From: Rotaria macrura
Lineage: Eukaryota; Rotifera; Eurotatoria; Philodinida; Philodinidae
Direction: 5' to 3'
Length of the DNA: 64,000 nucleotides
Assembly (NCBI GenBank): GCA_900239685.1
Contig: OENT01000325.1
Location: 41,987-105,986 of the forward strand
Part shown: positions 1 through 16,643 of the stretch, piece after piece
Position numbering within the stretch: position 1 is the first letter of the stretch
How the letters are laid out: every line of letters begins with the position of its first letter
Notes under the pieces: generated by a model
What the model was told of the DNA's origin: nothing
Database searches by the model: none
Seen by the model: the letters and a program-made list of their open reading frames with translations, nothing else
Position numbers and translations under genes: made by a program

Positions 1-1952
1 CGCTAAAATATTCACTGGAAAAAAACAACCATGTAGACAAATATATTTTCTACTTAAATCAACTTCTAATAGATGAAAAATAAAATCAACAATCAGATAG
101 AGTAACATGAAAATATTTTTTGAACGATAAGTTCAATCAATATCAGCTATGTTTATTTTATAGCTGAGGTACGATTAACACAAACATCTATAATTGACAT
201 ATTATGTGACTGATTCTACAGTAGGATTTATGTAAAATCAATGTTGATTTGATAAATCATTAATTTCTCAGTGCTACATGAAGGATGTATCGCAATAATT
301 ATATCTTTGAATAATAGCTTTTTTAAATTCATACTTATTATGAGTCTTGCATATTAGATTCCATGTTTTCGAAAGCCATATGTCGGGAGCGATTTAAATG
401 TTTTAAATCAAACGTCATAACATGGTTTGATCAATCGATAGTTATTTATCGAGGATAATTTTATTTACAAAAAGCATTACATCTTCATCATCTGACAGAA
501 CTTCGTCTGACGATAGTAGATTTTATCTTTGATTGAACAATATAGTGTTCTTTTTTTCAAATTGGTAAACTACCTTTTTGATGTTCGATGCATATGTACT
601 CGAAATTGACAAACTCAGTAATCTTGTAACCAGTGTTTTCAATAGCAGGTGTACCAAGCAGAAGTAAAATGTACAGAACATCTCCTAATTCTGATTTACA
701 CTTTGCTCTAAAAACCAAAATGTACTGTGTACACTTTGATTCTAGAACTTTGCCCACTGTATAAGATATTAGACTATCACCTTTGAATTATTTTTGTTGT
801 TCAAACTCATTTTCTTCACATATTTTTCAAAATATTGTGTCAGATTTTAAAACAGTATGTCTACTTGCCATTTATTTGCTTGTGGACGCAAAGGGATCGG
901 AATCAGAGGCATATCTACATTGTTCTTCATTTCAATCACATTTGCGCACTTATTGGTGTGATTCACATAGACAACATAATGTGACGGTGACGGCGCTGTA
1001 ATTAAAATGAAGAAATACAGTTGATTGAAAACTCCGAGAAAGCCTGAGCCAAGTATTTTTCAAGCAGGTGACCCTTATATCTCTTGTACAGTCCTTTTGT
1101 CCCTGCTAATTGTTTTCTAAAGTTTAGTCTATATTCATCACTGCAAAACGAACAGTAATTTTATTTTTTGATCAAAAAAATGGCTTCAGTACGCTTTGTT
1201 GCCAAAAACAAAGTGTAAACGTACACTTTGTTCATATAAGTAAAGTGTACATGTACATTTTGTTTTAGATTTCTATTGTAAACACTGCTTGTAACGAATA
1301 GTTACTATTACAGTTTTGAGATAAAGCTCGATCTATGCGATGCATGTGATCATTAACTACCATCCTGTTGGTTCATTTTTTTTCAGTACATGTATTTTAC
1401 GATGCATCGTATTAAATGAATGTATTTCGTAAAGTCAGTGGAAACTAACAGATTCAACTAGTACTTCATAATTAGTTGATAAGTATTCCAGTAGAACAGT
1501 TTAAAAAAGTAGATCTGATTATATAAAATTGTATGATTTCATACTGTAGATGGCATTCATGAACAATTCTTCTATTTGAAAACTGTTTGTTTTGTTAAAT
1601 TCGAAATTTTTTTGTACTCGTAGTACTCGAATTTTAAGAAAGAGAGCAATCTTGACGATTTTTTCTTACGATCGAACCCAATCATTCTACCTGATATGTG
1701 TCTGCTCTTCGCAGTTTGAATAAATATTCCGCTGCTGTTGTTTCTAATTTGATGAAAATCATGATTTCAATTTAAGCGCATACATATATTTTTTTCAACG
1801 AAGAAAAAAACAAACAGCTACAATCAAAAAAAAACTGCTACTAAATGTTTTATAATAGGAAAAAAAACAATTAAAAGACACAAAAGTAAAGAAAAAGAAA
1901 TTGATACAAAAGCCTACACATGTACAATGTTCAAGGTGACTTGATAGTTTAT
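1..1952. other. Intergenic, no supported gene
   Basis: No gene could be supported. A 66-codon minus-strand frame at 557-757 has no recognisable domain and no splice partners. The stretch carries several copies of an AAAGTGTAC / GTACATTTT word in both orientations (about 715-745 and 1208-1261), described separately. Poly-A and poly-T runs near 1785-1870 lie just beyond the 3' end of the next gene and may belong to its 3' untranslated region. Confidence 0.6.
1208..1261. repeat. Pair of short palindromes
   Basis: Two palindromes stand side by side. At 1208-1231 perfect 10-bp arms (ACAAAGTGTA / TACACTTTGT) flank a 4-nt loop. At 1246-1257 the 12-mer TGTACATGTACA is a perfect palindrome, extended on both sides by A/T runs with one mismatch. 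The same AAAGTGTAC word occurs again near 715-745. The role is unknown; a binding site for a dimeric protein or a transposon remnant are both possible. Confidence 0.6.
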
Positions 1953-4900
1953 TTAGCGCATTGGCTTTTTATCTTCACGTTTGACAACTTGTTCTTTGAG
2001 ATCAAGTTCTTCAAAATCGGATTTCAACCAATCAAGCATATCCGAAAAGATGACAACACCGTTCGATGATGGATCTGACACGGCTGGTAATGGTCGTTGA
2101 CAACTAAGAATTTCAGCATCTTCTTCATCATTATCGCCACCATTTTCATTTGTAAACATGTTTTCATCATATTCAAGACAATTCGATGCATATTGTTGTT
2201 GATGAATTTTATAATGATTTTTCATTCTATATGCTGACGGTATATATTGTTTACATATCGCGCAAACACGTCTCTTTAATTCTTTTCGTACACTTGTACA
2301 ACAATAATCAAATGGTAATATATCATTTTGTGTATGTTGCATAACAACACCATGAAATTGTATACGTTGAATTAATGAACCATAAAAAACACCTTTCTGA
2401 TAATCACGTTCAGCCATGGCAATACCACGTGGTGTACGTTCGAATGAAACTGGTGCTGGAAGAAAACGATGTGGAAATATTTGAATATAATTTGAACGCC
2501 ATGGACCACAACATGAAATTGAATTACAACGAATTATTTGTATTGTATATTGAGTTTGAAGAACATGTGTTGCACACCAATATCTAATTGAAACGAAAAG
2601 ATTTTCTTATTTTTAATGATTATGATTCAAATGTGATAGGACGAAGACTTCTGCAAGAGTTTTGTCATTGAATACATACTCGTCAATATCATATTTTGGT
2701 GTATCTCTTAATAAGTCACCATCAGTCGTTATACGCGGAGCACGAACTCTTTCTTGATAGTATTCATCAGTTTGTCGAATACGACGTTCAATCGGTTCTT
2801 CGGCTTCTTCTTCTTCACAGACACTGAAATGAAAATTTTGAAAAATAATTTCATAGCAAAAGAGGTAAATCTAATCTTACCGATCTAAAAGATTATTCAT
2901 TATAAGATTAACGTCAATTAAACGCAATTCATCTTGAGTTGATGCTGGTGGATCCATATATTCGGCAACAACAGGATATTCATCAATCACTGAACCACAC
3001 CAAACTTCAGCTAAAACTTCACCCGCTTTCTTAAAATTGACTCGTTCTAATTCAGGATTCACAGTAACACCAGAATCATTCAAATGTGTACCAAAATGAT
3101 CATGTGGTAGAATTAAACCAGCCAAATCATGTGAAAGCGGTGCCATTCGTCGTTCGACAACATTGTAAGCTGATTGACCTGGTGCATGTGTAAGAACAAA
3201 TAAAGCATCTAAATTATATTTTCGAAATTTTCTTATTGCAGCAACAAGTGTCTTTGGAAAACGTGGATTTTCATCTGGACCACCATCAACTGTAATAATA
3301 ACAACTGGTTTAACTTGTCCTGTATAGTCTCGAGCTGATTTATCGAATTCTTTAAGTCCAACAAGACGATCGAAGTCACATGCATGACTATAGGCATCAC
3401 TTCGATCATGTTTAGCTGAACGAATAGCAATGTAAGTAGGACCCGAATAGCCAACATCATTATTATCGTTCATCATACAGGCAGCGTAAACACTGTAGAG
3501 AAATTCATCATTATAAATGTTTTGTTCTTCTCCTTTGCAAATAGAAATAGTTACCTTGGTGTCAATTGATGGCGAGGTGCAACTGTCCAGTCGTGATCGG
3601 GTAAACGGACGCGATAATCCAAATGCATAAGCATTGGTGCTTGAATTTTTGCAGCAGGTAAACCAATGGGTACTTTACATTTATCATCTTGTGATAGAAA
3701 GAAAACAACATCATTACCAAATATACCAGCTAAATCTTTGATATAACGAATAGTTGCTGTTGCAAAATGACCATCTAAAAATTAAAAAAAAAGTTCGACA
3801 TATAAATTTATTTTCTTCGTAGTACGTGTCCCTATGGTAGAGACCAATAGATAAAGTAGTGATCATTGGCAGTAGATGGTTGTTCAGTGATCAAACGGTT
3901 ACGAAGTTTTTCAAAATGACCGAGGAAGTTCTGCTGAATTCGAACAAGAAAAAAAAAGCCAACAAACCTTCATGTTTGCCATGTTCGTCATTGAGAGCTT
4001 TTCGAAGACGAACAGGAACAGTTCGAACATGTTTTTTTCCATCAATTGAATTGGTACGATGTGGTAGTAAACTATAAAATAAAATGAACAAAACTATTTC
4101 AATGTTTATATTCAAAGTTTAAAATAGATTCTTACCGATAGTAAAGTGTCGATCGTTTAATATCATAGCCACGTTCTTTTATCTTTTCACGTAAGTCATC
4201 TAATGTTAAACAGGGACGAATAGTTTGTGAACGTCGATTATCATCAGCTGCACCACCAACTTTGGCAATTTCTTCTATGATTTGTAACAAGTCGGGGCAT
4301 TCTTCTTCAATTGGTGGTCGCCCTATAACGGGTCGATAGATTTTATTGAGTTCGGCAGCCAATTCAGGATTCTTTTCACACAATGCTTCTATTTTACGCT
4401 GAATAAGAAAAACAAACAGAAGTTATCGATTATTTTTTATCTTGATTACATTGTTTCTTCTTTTACCTTCTTAATTTCTCGATAACGTTTTTTAGCTGCT
4501 TGTTCAGCTTTAAGTCTTTTTAAATCATTGGACTTTTTCTTTTGTTCAACTAGAAGTTTTTTCAATTGTTTTTCTTGTTCGTTGGTTGCCATACCCATGT
4601 TTTTAACTTGAACTAATTGTATGATACGTTCGTTGATTTCATGAAGTTCCTTGGATACTTTGTCTTGTGCTGGTGCTTTCGATTTTTTCGCAAGAATTTC
4701 AGCTGCTGTCCGCATTTTTTCCGGTTGTTTCGGTGGTGGTGATGATGATTCTGGATCAAAGTCAGGATCATCGGATGATGCCTCACGTTTTTTTCGTCGT
4801 TTTGTTACGCGACCCGTTTTTTCAGGTTCATGATTTGATTCACATTTCTTCTTACGTCCTCGTGTTTTCTTTGCTGGTACCTTTTTCTTCGCCTTCTCCT

Positions 4901-5255
4901 GCTCCTGTTCATTTTCGTTTTCGTTTTCCTGTTCATTTTCATTTTCATTATCATCATTATCTTTATCCAGATTCAAACCAGATGTACTACTTGAACGATG
5001 TTTTTCGAGATACATAGCGATCTTTTCTTGCACCTCTTTTTCATTCGATTTCGTTCGATTCCATTCAGCTTGAGCATCACTATGAGCTACCTAAAAATGA
5101 TACAGAGAATGATTTATTAATTATTCGATGGTGAACAAACAAATTCAAAATGATTTTATTCTTACACTTCGAGTTTTTTCAGTATGTGCTTTCATATAAG
5201 CATCAACAAAAGTACGATACAAGGAGTAGCGAGGAGTTACTTGACGAGCTGGCAT
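1953..5255 (-). CDS. DDE-transposase-derived nuclear protein, 8 exons
   Basis: Spliced by hand to eight exons: 5255-5166, 5090-4467, 4398-4136, 4071-3968, 3774-3555, 3492-2881, 2823-2680 and 2583-1953. They join in frame to 895 residues. Residues 1-240 are charged and low in complexity (Lys-, Glu- and Asn-rich, with an NENENEQ repeat and basic clusters), suiting a nuclear protein. Residues about 260-340 resemble the N-terminal helix-turn-helix region of IS630/ISAz013-type transposases (GRPPI, then TLDDLREKIKERGYDIKRST). The central part keeps a possible RNase H-like triad: D390/D391 in FLSQDDK, D503 in TVDGGPDENP and E547 in NVVERR, with 43 residues between D503 and E547. The C-terminus carries a C2H2 finger, C-x2-C-x12-H-x3-H. 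I recall similar proteins from cnidarians and other animals, always uncharacterised. No terminal inverted repeats were noticed beside it, and seven introns argue for a resident gene rather than an active transposon. The exon structure is well supported; the DDE assignment is inference from motifs. Confidence 0.85.
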
Positions 5256-5700
5256 GGTATGTCTGAACTTTGTAAAAGTAATAATGAACAAGAGAAATAC
5301 AATTGTTCACTAGAGAAAAAGAAAAAAGGACGTCGGGATAAATTCTGACCGCTTGATGACCTCCTCCCTCTCGACAATTTATGCATGTCCCATTGCCCGT
5401 CTATCATTTTTAACCAACCAAATATTGAACGTCTGTATACAGAACGGACATACATGCTTCGCATCCTTTTTCTTTCTTACGCACGACAGCGAATAGGAAA
5501 TTGTGAACGATTGACCGACGTCCCGGGCAACTATGTTTGAAAAAAGAATCGTTCTTATCATTTAACCTCTATCGTCCTTTGCGAATGAATTTATTGTGTT
5601 GTGTTATGTTGCATTTATTTTGAACTCTCTTGTTTGTAAAATAACAATATATTGAACACAAAAAAAAAAAGAAAAATTAAAAAGAAAGAAACAATGTAAT
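5256..5700. other. Intergenic between two minus-strand genes
   Basis: This 445-bp stretch must hold the promoter and 5' leader of the transposase-derived gene and the 3' end of PSMC6. Two overlapping minus-strand frames here show no domain and no splice continuity. No TATA box or other defined motif could be assigned. Confidence 0.6.
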
Positions 5701-8472
<2,772 letters not shown>

Positions 8473-11410
8473 TTTTTGTTTTCAAATCTCTTAATCTGAA
8501 TATTGAATGAAGCGAATATGATGTGCAACAAAATAATTATCAGACAGGCAGGCAAGCAAGCGACAATTGAGTGACTCAAGAAGTTTTCTCTCTTTTTCAA
8601 CCAATCTTCATGTCATGCATGTGACATCTTTAGGAAATAGAGGTCGCACCATCGAAAAAACTGCATTTTGTCGCCTTTTATTTAATTAACTGGCTATAGT
8701 TTTTCCAGTGGTAAAATCTAATGAAGATCTATTATGATTTAAATAATTATCTTTATGGAATATCTGTAGCTATGAATTACAATGTTCAAAAATCAGTTTT
8801 AAAGGAGAAAACAATGAAAATGAATGCAAATAGAAGGGTGTGCTGTGTTTGCAACTAACTTCATTTTCAAGGTTCTCCTGCCTGTTATATTAATTCATCG
8901 GGTGAGTTACTCGATCGCATAGGGGGAGACAGGGAAGGGAAACAGGAAGATGATTTAACAAGTCAAAGCAGATAGATAAAATTGAACCAACTATAGAAAA
9001 TCATTTGAATTACACCATGATATGATAGTGCAAGATTATAGTATGCATAGAAAAGACAACTTATGCCTAGTGTATGTCGGGATTAGGTTGGAAAAATTGC
9101 TCATATTGACATTGATTTTGAGAATTCTTTGACATTTGCATCAAATCTATATTTCAATCCAAGAAAGAAGACTCAGTACGGTTCCAGGAATACTTCTTTT
9201 ATTGACTCCGACTTTGTGAAAGTCAGAATCAGGATTCGGAATCAGATACAGTTCTATAGTACGATTCAATACGGATCATTTGATAACTAATATCCAAACA
9301 CAGACTCACAAGAAAAGACCATCACGTAGCTTATCAGTTTTGAGCCGAGATTATTTGCGTTGTATGGACTATGAGAATTAATGCATGCTTTTAAATGGAT
9401 TCGAATGATTGATTTATTGATAAGCAGATAATATAATTTTTTAATACTTTCTAATTGAATGCTATGATTCTTCCTGAGCTATGCGAGAAATTCTTACTGT
9501 TGAATTACCATCTGAAATATTGCATAGGGACACGTCTTCATCAGAATTATCTATTGTTAAAGCTTCCGATCACATGGCACGTTTCTATCTTGAAATAAGA
9601 GCATAAAATCTTCTGGTTCATATGATTTATGTAGAATAACACTATTCTTTTAATCTTAGGATACAAAGATGACAATAATTGAGAGTAATGTTTTCTGATT
9701 TTCCTGAATGACTACGGCATTTCTTCGAAAAAATCGTATAGTTAAAGTACTCTCATAGCAATACGCCAACTAGCTGAACTCTATGTAGAGCATTCATAGT
9801 TTCTCTGGATTTGCATCAAGAACTTACTCTCAACTCAAAAGTGATTGAATAGCTTGTAATATTTTCTCGTCCGACTCACATTTATATACACACCATCTGC
9901 TGTTAAGAAATTGAATGTGACTATGAACCATTTTGCTGACAACAACGCAACTAAATAGGATGACACGGTTTATCAATTGATGCTTTTCCATCAGTTTCAT
10001 GTTGATATATGAGAAGATATTTCATACAAGAAAAAAAACCTTTTATCTGATTCCAGTAGTATTCGGGATCACCAGATTTGGGGAGAGAGATAGAGAGGAA
10101 AACGTGATTCGAAAAACGATTTGTGAATTTGGCCTAAACTTTAGCGAACTTTGGAGAAACGGTGACGGCTGAGAATAGTTTTGAGAATTGATCAGTGAAG
10201 AAATGACTCGAACCGCTCGAACTTTCCTGTGCAGAAAAATAGACAGTTTTTGAAATTTGAGTTGCGTGTCCATACTTATCCCTTACTAACAATGCTTCTG
10301 GTTGAGCTTCACACAATTTCAAAGTTTTTCAGCTGTTACTGGTTTATGACACTGTCGATTTCGGGTTTTCGATGATTATCTGCTTGTTTAAGTGGAGAAT
10401 ATACTCATCGGGAGAATTCTTGATATACGCAGGCGAGTTTAGATAAGTGATCTACTAACGTCATAAAATAGTTAATTATTTTTCAAAATTATACATAAAT
10501 TGATCACAATTCTTTAATGGAGCTATAAGAATTTTGTGCGTATAGTACCGCATTAGCCTTTAAAGTTTGGAATAATTGATACTCTAATTTTCAAATGGAG
10601 TATGGAAGATGAAAAAAAAAGAACAATTCGTTTTCAAGCAGTATTCATTAAAAACAAATCGACGACAGTATGGTGTCGCTATTGTTCGACGAACAATTGT
10701 AAAATCATGACAAATTATGCCATGATCAATGCCTAATATGAAGGTCGTTAGTTCTATCAATCTTAGAATGATTTTTGATCGTCTGAAATCCTTTTCATTA
10801 TGCTTGATCGAAAGAAAAACAAAAAAAAACATGATGCCTCTATAAAAATGAATCTCGTTTTCTTTATCGCTTGTATTCGTCGACTTTCACGTGGCGAGTC
10901 AATTAGTTACTATTAAATCTAAATAGATGAATAATTTAAACACCATTTTTTCCCATCACAACTATTTTCAATAGAGTATTTGTGTTTGCTGTTTGTGACT
11001 TGATCTTTGATTCATTGCTATATTATAAATATATCTTAATTCGTTGCAAGATATTTTGAAAGAATTGGGAGGAATTTTATTTTTGAAGTAGAAAAAATTT
11101 CAAACTAAGTTTTTCAATTGAACATAGACAGCCAAAATCAGAGGAGACAGTGAAGTTTGGAAATGGTTAGAAATTTAAGCATCGAAAGCAATTTTTCCTT
11201 CTCTGATCGTTTGAGATCGATGACTTTCAGAAGTTTTCATTGACTAGGACTAGAATCTAGTTCAAAACCTAGTGCAGTAATCGAAACTTGAATTGTTAGC
11301 CTATCCTTGTTTTTATTTTCAACAAGAGAACAAACTAAAACAATGTTACTTGAACATGAAACTTTGTTATTCATGTTTTATTTTCAGAAAACAGAATACA
11401 ATCTAAAAAT
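8473..11410. other. Intergenic, gene-poor
   Basis: About 2.9 kb without a supported gene. The first 200 bp must contain the PSMC6 promoter and leader. Frames at 10043-10273, 10134-10322 (overlapping each other) and 10584-10832 are short, of skewed composition and lack splice partners. No inverted-repeat element was seen. Confidence 0.55.
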
Positions 11411-12250
11411 TTATACTTTTAGAAATGTTTCAAGTCCTCCTGGTACATGTTCTCGAATGCACATTAAACATGCTGCTGTTACTGACCATAGTTGGTGTCC
11501 ACCAAATTCAATACCAACGGGATCAATATGTTGATGTTGTGCTAATTCGTTGTTTGTAGCCTCATCAGTTAAATAATTTGTCCATTTGGGTAGTTGTTGA
11601 AGTACATTCTTCAAAGGAAACCAATGTAACGATAGCAGTTCTTCGTTAGGGATAAAATTTTTGGTCAGTAGAGTTGCCTCTTCATCGGTTAAATATAATG
11701 GATAGATAACATTGGCATGTTGATAAAGAAAACGAGATTTAAAAGCTTGCTTTTGAAAATCGCTCTTATCTGTAACCCATTGGAATGCACGACGTGCTAT
11801 CGGAAGACCGTATTCTTGGCGCTTGTTTGGTTTTGATAAAGGAAACGAAAGCAAAGGTTGTCGATCTTCTTCGTTTAAAGATTCTTTACGATTGCTCAAT
11901 CCAAATAGAATCTCCGTTTCACCTTGTGGCCGAACTGTGTAAACCAAAAGATGTACTGTTGTGCATCCTGTTGGATTGTGTGTCAAATTGGCGTTACTTA
12001 GATTATCACGAGGAAAACGTTTATATATCCCATTTGGTGAATAATAAATGCCTAGTTTGCCACGCAGTTCGCTTCGCCAATTCGAACAGTCCTTTAATTC
12101 ATGTTGACCACGGCATGAATCTAACCAATAACATGCATAATGGGCATTGACAATCACACTCGATTGGCTACTATAGCCACTGGATATACTCGGTGTGCGT
12201 AACGACGCCATTGAAAAAACATGTTGCTCTGCTTTAGTATTTATAGGCAA
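11411..12250 (-). CDS. Single-exon protein, weakly Nudix-like
   Basis: An uninterrupted 279-residue frame with codon use like the confirmed genes (CAA, GAA and TTA rich). I do not recognise the family with certainty. A hydrophobic strand (VHLLVYTVRP) is followed by FGLSNRK, then LLSFPLSKPNKRQEYGLPIA and RRAF, then a later SLHWFPL strand. This order recalls a Nudix fold, in which the strand precedes the GX5EX7REUXEE box. The box itself is missing: its catalytic glutamates are not in register. If the resemblance is real, it would be a catalytically dead Nudix-like domain. The start is taken at 12250; a second ATG at 12211 is equally possible and would shorten the protein by 13 residues. There is no signal peptide and no membrane segment, so it is probably cytosolic or nuclear. 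Confidence 0.75.
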   Translation of the reverse strand: MPINTKAEQHVFSMASLRTPSISSGYSSQSSVIVNAHYACYWLDSCRGQHELKDCSNWRSELRGKLGIYYSPNGIYKRFPRDNLSNANLTHNPTGCTTVHLLVYTVRPQGETEILFGLSNRKESLNEEDRQPLLSFPLSKPNKRQEYGLPIARRAFQWVTDKSDFQKQAFKSRFLYQHANVIYPLYLTDEEATLLTKNFIPNEELLSLHWFPLKNVLQQLPKWTNYLTDEATNNELAQHQHIDPVGIEFGGHQLWSVTAACLMCIREHVPGGLETFLKV

Positions 12251-15200
12251 AATTTTTATGTAAATTCAACAATGTGAGCGAGTGGGAAAAAGGAACATGA
12301 GTCAGCGAATGTTATTTTTTTTCTATTCTATGCCAAGTCTCCTGAGTTTACCATTCATTTTTAGTCGTATGAAAATTAACTGCCAATTACTGAGATCTTT
12401 CTCTGTGATAATGGCTAATAAAATAGTACTGGATTTATTTTACATTCGCTCAAAAAGTAGTGAATTAGCAGGAGTGACAAGAGAAAGAAAAGAACTCGAA
12501 TGATGACTGAGCAACGAACAAATAAAATACTGGTCTGGTGTGCACTATTCAAGAATTGAAATATCCTTAGTGATCTTAGCTTTCATACTCTTGAAAATCG
12601 AGAGGCGAAAAACACGTTTAAAGTTCATTGATAAACAATACAACGAAGAGATGACGACAGAAGAAAACAACAAAGTAAACAATAGTCATAAAATTCATAA
12701 TGAAATGAATTTCAAGTGACACGTACATGACAAAGCATTACAGAAAGCCATTCACTACACTGGGATGAATGTTTTTCTGGTACATGTAATGTATTAACTA
12801 GAGTTTGTTTTCAAAACCAAGATTATTAGATTGCATAGCTATTCATAAAACTATCTCAAAATTAATTTTGACAGGAATATGGAACAAAGAAAAAGTATTT
12901 CAAGAGTATGATATCTGAAGGGGAGTAAGAACATTCAATTCTAAGGGGATAAGAAAGACTAACTCTAACCCTCGTTCACAATATCTCTTTCCCGTTCATT
13001 ATTTACCGTAAGATTTACTGTTCTATGAAAAGATTGGCACCTGCTGTACTTGTTCAAGGTACAGGCAAAAACTTATATACTACTGAGTATTTCTTTTAAA
13101 TTACACACTGTTATCGCTTTGATGCAAGAGGTTTTACTTTCTATATCGTATCGACCGATTTTTTTCGATCCGTAAAAAATTCAATGCTCTACTTAAAACA
13201 ATGACATGAGTATGCACGAGAAATGTTAACGATAACGATAACATAAGAAATAAGGAACATCTGATTTCTAGTAACTATTGTTAAGCTGTCGAATTTCATG
13301 GCGCTTCACGAATGTAAATTATTCAAATTTCTGTAACACTGTTCTCATCTTTTCTTACGGTCTATTCTTCCGTTGTTGAAAAACATAGTCGAAAATTTGA
13401 CTTGTTCTTTCGCTCTCAGAGATCTTCATGAGTCGTCCAAGTTTCTATTCTGTTCAACGACGCAGCTTTCAAAATCTTGGCTGTAGAATAATGCTTTACT
13501 ATTAGCTTTCTATCTCAATACTTGAACTCAAATATTAATTCGACTGGATTAAAAAACGAGTTTGAATGAATGAAGATTAGGTTTTCTCTTAAGTATATTG
13601 TACAATTACACTCATTAGCGATAGTCGATTCAATGAGAGGAGTGTTAGAAAATTGTTTCGCATGATTTATTTGTTTCCTATTTGCAACTATTGGACTCAA
13701 GTGTGCCTGGGCTCGGCGTCATTCGAAACCAAAAATAATATGGTTGGATAATAACGTCATCGAGAAGTAATGTCAACATTCTTTATGGAATCGTTACACA
13801 TTGGAATGATAGTCCGAAAAAACACGGTAGGATTTTGAGTATTAGTTTCAACACTTCAATCGAAAAGGATTTCAGTGATTTTTATCACTGTTTTCACTTC
13901 AATCTTGCCATCGAAATCATTCATCAATTTTCTCTGGCATCATCACTCACATGTTTTCCATCGTCATTTTCAATCAATCTAATAGTTAGAAATTTCGATA
14001 TCTTCTCTATCATCTTACTCATGGCACTACACTATCAAAGTCCCTATTGTTATCGTTCAATGCAACTATGTCGATATAATCTTGTAACAATTAGCAGAGA
14101 AAATCAGTCTGAATGTAAGAAAATGAAATGAAGAGTAAAAGCACACTTTAAAAGTCCCTGGAATACGTGTAAGTGTGTATATTTATCTGTCAGATATACG
14201 TCACGTCCAGAAATGCAATACTGAAGTAATTCTAGTCTCATTCAATGAATTATCATTCAGATAATGATTGACTACGTTTTGACAATTCACTACATGCATT
14301 CTTATAAAGAGAACAGTCTAAAATGTAGCAATCACTTTAAGTTTCTATAATAGACATTTGATTGGTGTTTCTTTTTGGAAAGTCCATCGAATAAATACGC
14401 ATCAAAATGATTGGAGTTAATCATAGGGAAAAAAACACATACAATTATGCATTGTTCGAGACGTCATTTTCGATCTGAGTCTGCAAAAGTTTGAAACCTT
14501 TGTCGGACATGAATCTATCGCAACCCAAAGCTCTGTGTATCGAATTCAGCGAACAATATTTTTTACTGAAATAGGAACGTGCATCCGTATTACTATATAA
14601 CAGTTGTAATGGTCTGTATCGTTTTTTTTACTGGTATTCCTCCAATGGCTCAACTAACTTTGAAAACAGGAAGTTCGTTATACGACGATGTGACTGTGAC
14701 ATCAATTGAGTATTGCACGAAAATTAGTATAGGAGTGAGAAAAAGGTCAAAGTTCATTTGTTTGTAAAAAAAATTTGCACCTGCATATTTAGAGAATAGT
14801 CGATGTTGGTCGCTCGAATCAAAGCATGAAATTATACAATTAGTGAGAAGTTGTTAGGATGGAAAGTATTGTAAAAGGTCATAGGATAATTAATGTTGAA
14901 CGTGTAGATTTTCAAATTATCATAAAATTAATTTTTTTCCTATACTTTCAAACTTGATTCACATCGAGACGTGAAATTGAATTTTAAAACCAATAGAGAA
15001 GATGCGTTATATGGGCGAGTTTTTTCTATGTTTCCGTGATATTTTCATCCATGTATTGTTCGTAACATGATCTTCCAAAGAGAAAAGATGCGATTCTGTA
15101 TAAAGTAAAATGAAAGACGATGGAATAAATGAAATATACATACATTGGGATCAGCACAACAATAGTCTTCGAACCTATCTAAATATCTTTTACACTCGAA

Positions 15201-16371
15201 CAGTCGACTATTTTTTTCTTTATGATTGACAATGAAATGTAGTTTATGATAGACTGTTGACAAAAATAGGAATTCTTTTTTTTTGTTTACACAGTACTCT
15301 ATTATCTATATATAAGCGTTGATGTTTCAATCATGACATATGAAAATACGGTTTAATGTACCCATTCAACATGGTAGGAAACCCTACATTTTCATACAAA
15401 ACGTATATTGAATGACATTTGAGTGCGAAAATAAAAATAGAAAGCATACTGTTATTTAACTGATGAAGATGGTTGATAATTCACAGAAAATTGACTTGAT
15501 TAGTTATTATCAATGAAAACATTTTTCATCGCATAAAATTAAGTTCAAGTATGAGATATGGAAAATTCTAATTGATATTTACATCTAATGACAACGACAT
15601 TTTCCAGAGATCAAACAAGATTTATTCGTTAGCTAGAAAAAAAAAACGACTCCTTCGTCTTTGTATTCGATTTCATTGAATTGATATCTATGCTAAAGTA
15701 GAAAATTCTTTGTTATATGTAAATAAACAACGTGTCGTCGTTGTCTGAGGAAAAAGATCAAAATAAACTGTATGAAAAGTAATTATTTAGATGGTTTCTT
15801 TTGTGTCTCCAACTTCATCTGATTCATTCTATATTTTTGAGTATGACTGCTCTTGATAAGCCACACATTATTATGGTTGAGGCCAAAGCATGCGATGGAA
15901 AAGACAACCACAGACAATGCGTAGGTAAGTCAATCATATGACGATACAGATGAATAGGAGCCATTCAAAAACTAACATGATCAACCAAGTCTTACCCGTT
16001 GATACAAAACTTGGAATCGATTGATAGAATTAAGATCATGCATTGTTGCTCGAGTCGTAAAATTCTAAGATCGAATTGGTATTTTCAATAGATAATGCGA
16101 TTGTACACAATAAATATATAGTTCTAAGTTTTTTAAATGAATACAACATTTACTCTGGAATCATGGATTGAATATAGGAAGAAATCATTGATTGAAGTTT
16201 TTTATCTATTCACAATGTTACCGTAGATTTGCACTGTCGTCAATGCTATGACATGGTTTACGCCTAGACGACTGTAGAAGAATACGAATTATGGTTAGAG
16301 ATGATTGCTTTTTGCCGCACTAGTTGGAAGTGACCATTGCATATGTGGCACTATAATTTTTCGAATAGGTA
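12251..16371. other. Intergenic, gene-poor
   Basis: About 4.1 kb with no firm gene. A plus frame at 13835-14131 (98 codons) is rich in Ser, Phe and Ile, lacks a domain and sits in AT-rich sequence; I treat it as chance. A small spliced candidate at 15843-16024 is listed separately. No inverted-repeat element or RNA gene was recognised. Confidence 0.5.
15843..16024 (+). CDS. Candidate small two-exon ORF
   Basis: An ATG-started frame of 27 codons ends at a strong GTAAGT donor (15925). A 65-nt intron, the usual size here, would join it in phase to 15990-16024, which ends with TGA, giving a 38-residue peptide. Codons look like those of neighbouring genes and the first exon contains two cysteines. 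The acceptor (AACCAAG) lacks a pyrimidine tract. There is no recognised domain. This may be a short gene, the 5' exon of something longer, or chance. Confidence 0.2.
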
Positions 16372-16632
16372 TCATCGATAATTATGAACGATTGTTTTTC
16401 GACTGAAGAATTGAGGATGTTGTATTGTGTCAACATGAAGTTTTGACACGAGGAAGTCCCTTGAATGATGTAGATTATTTAATTTTCGAATAATATTATA
16501 GGTTTCATTTTTCGTTAGTTTTTGTCCTCCTTGTAAAGGTAACGGACAAGAAGCAAAGGCCATAGAGCGTGGTATAAAATGAGCAAACCAATCATCATTG
16601 CACTTTGCTTCATCGCAATCATTCATAGGCAA
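16372..16632 (-). CDS. Hypothetical ORF divergent from the redoxin gene
   Basis: An 86-codon frame with plausible codon use and a balanced amino-acid composition (DCDEAKCNDDWFAHFIP at the start). No domain, signal peptide or homologous family is recognised. Its ATG at 16632 is only 11 bp from the ATG of the plus-strand redoxin gene at 16644. Both frames being translated would require overlapping leader transcripts, so one of them may be spurious; the redoxin gene is certain. It may also be the tail of a longer spliced gene whose other exons were not found. Confidence 0.25.
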   Translation of the reverse strand: MPMNDCDEAKCNDDWFAHFIPRSMAFASCPLPLQGGQKLTKNETYNIIRKLNNLHHSRDFLVSKLHVDTIQHPQFFSRKTIVHNYR

Positions 16633-16643
16633 AGACCGATTCT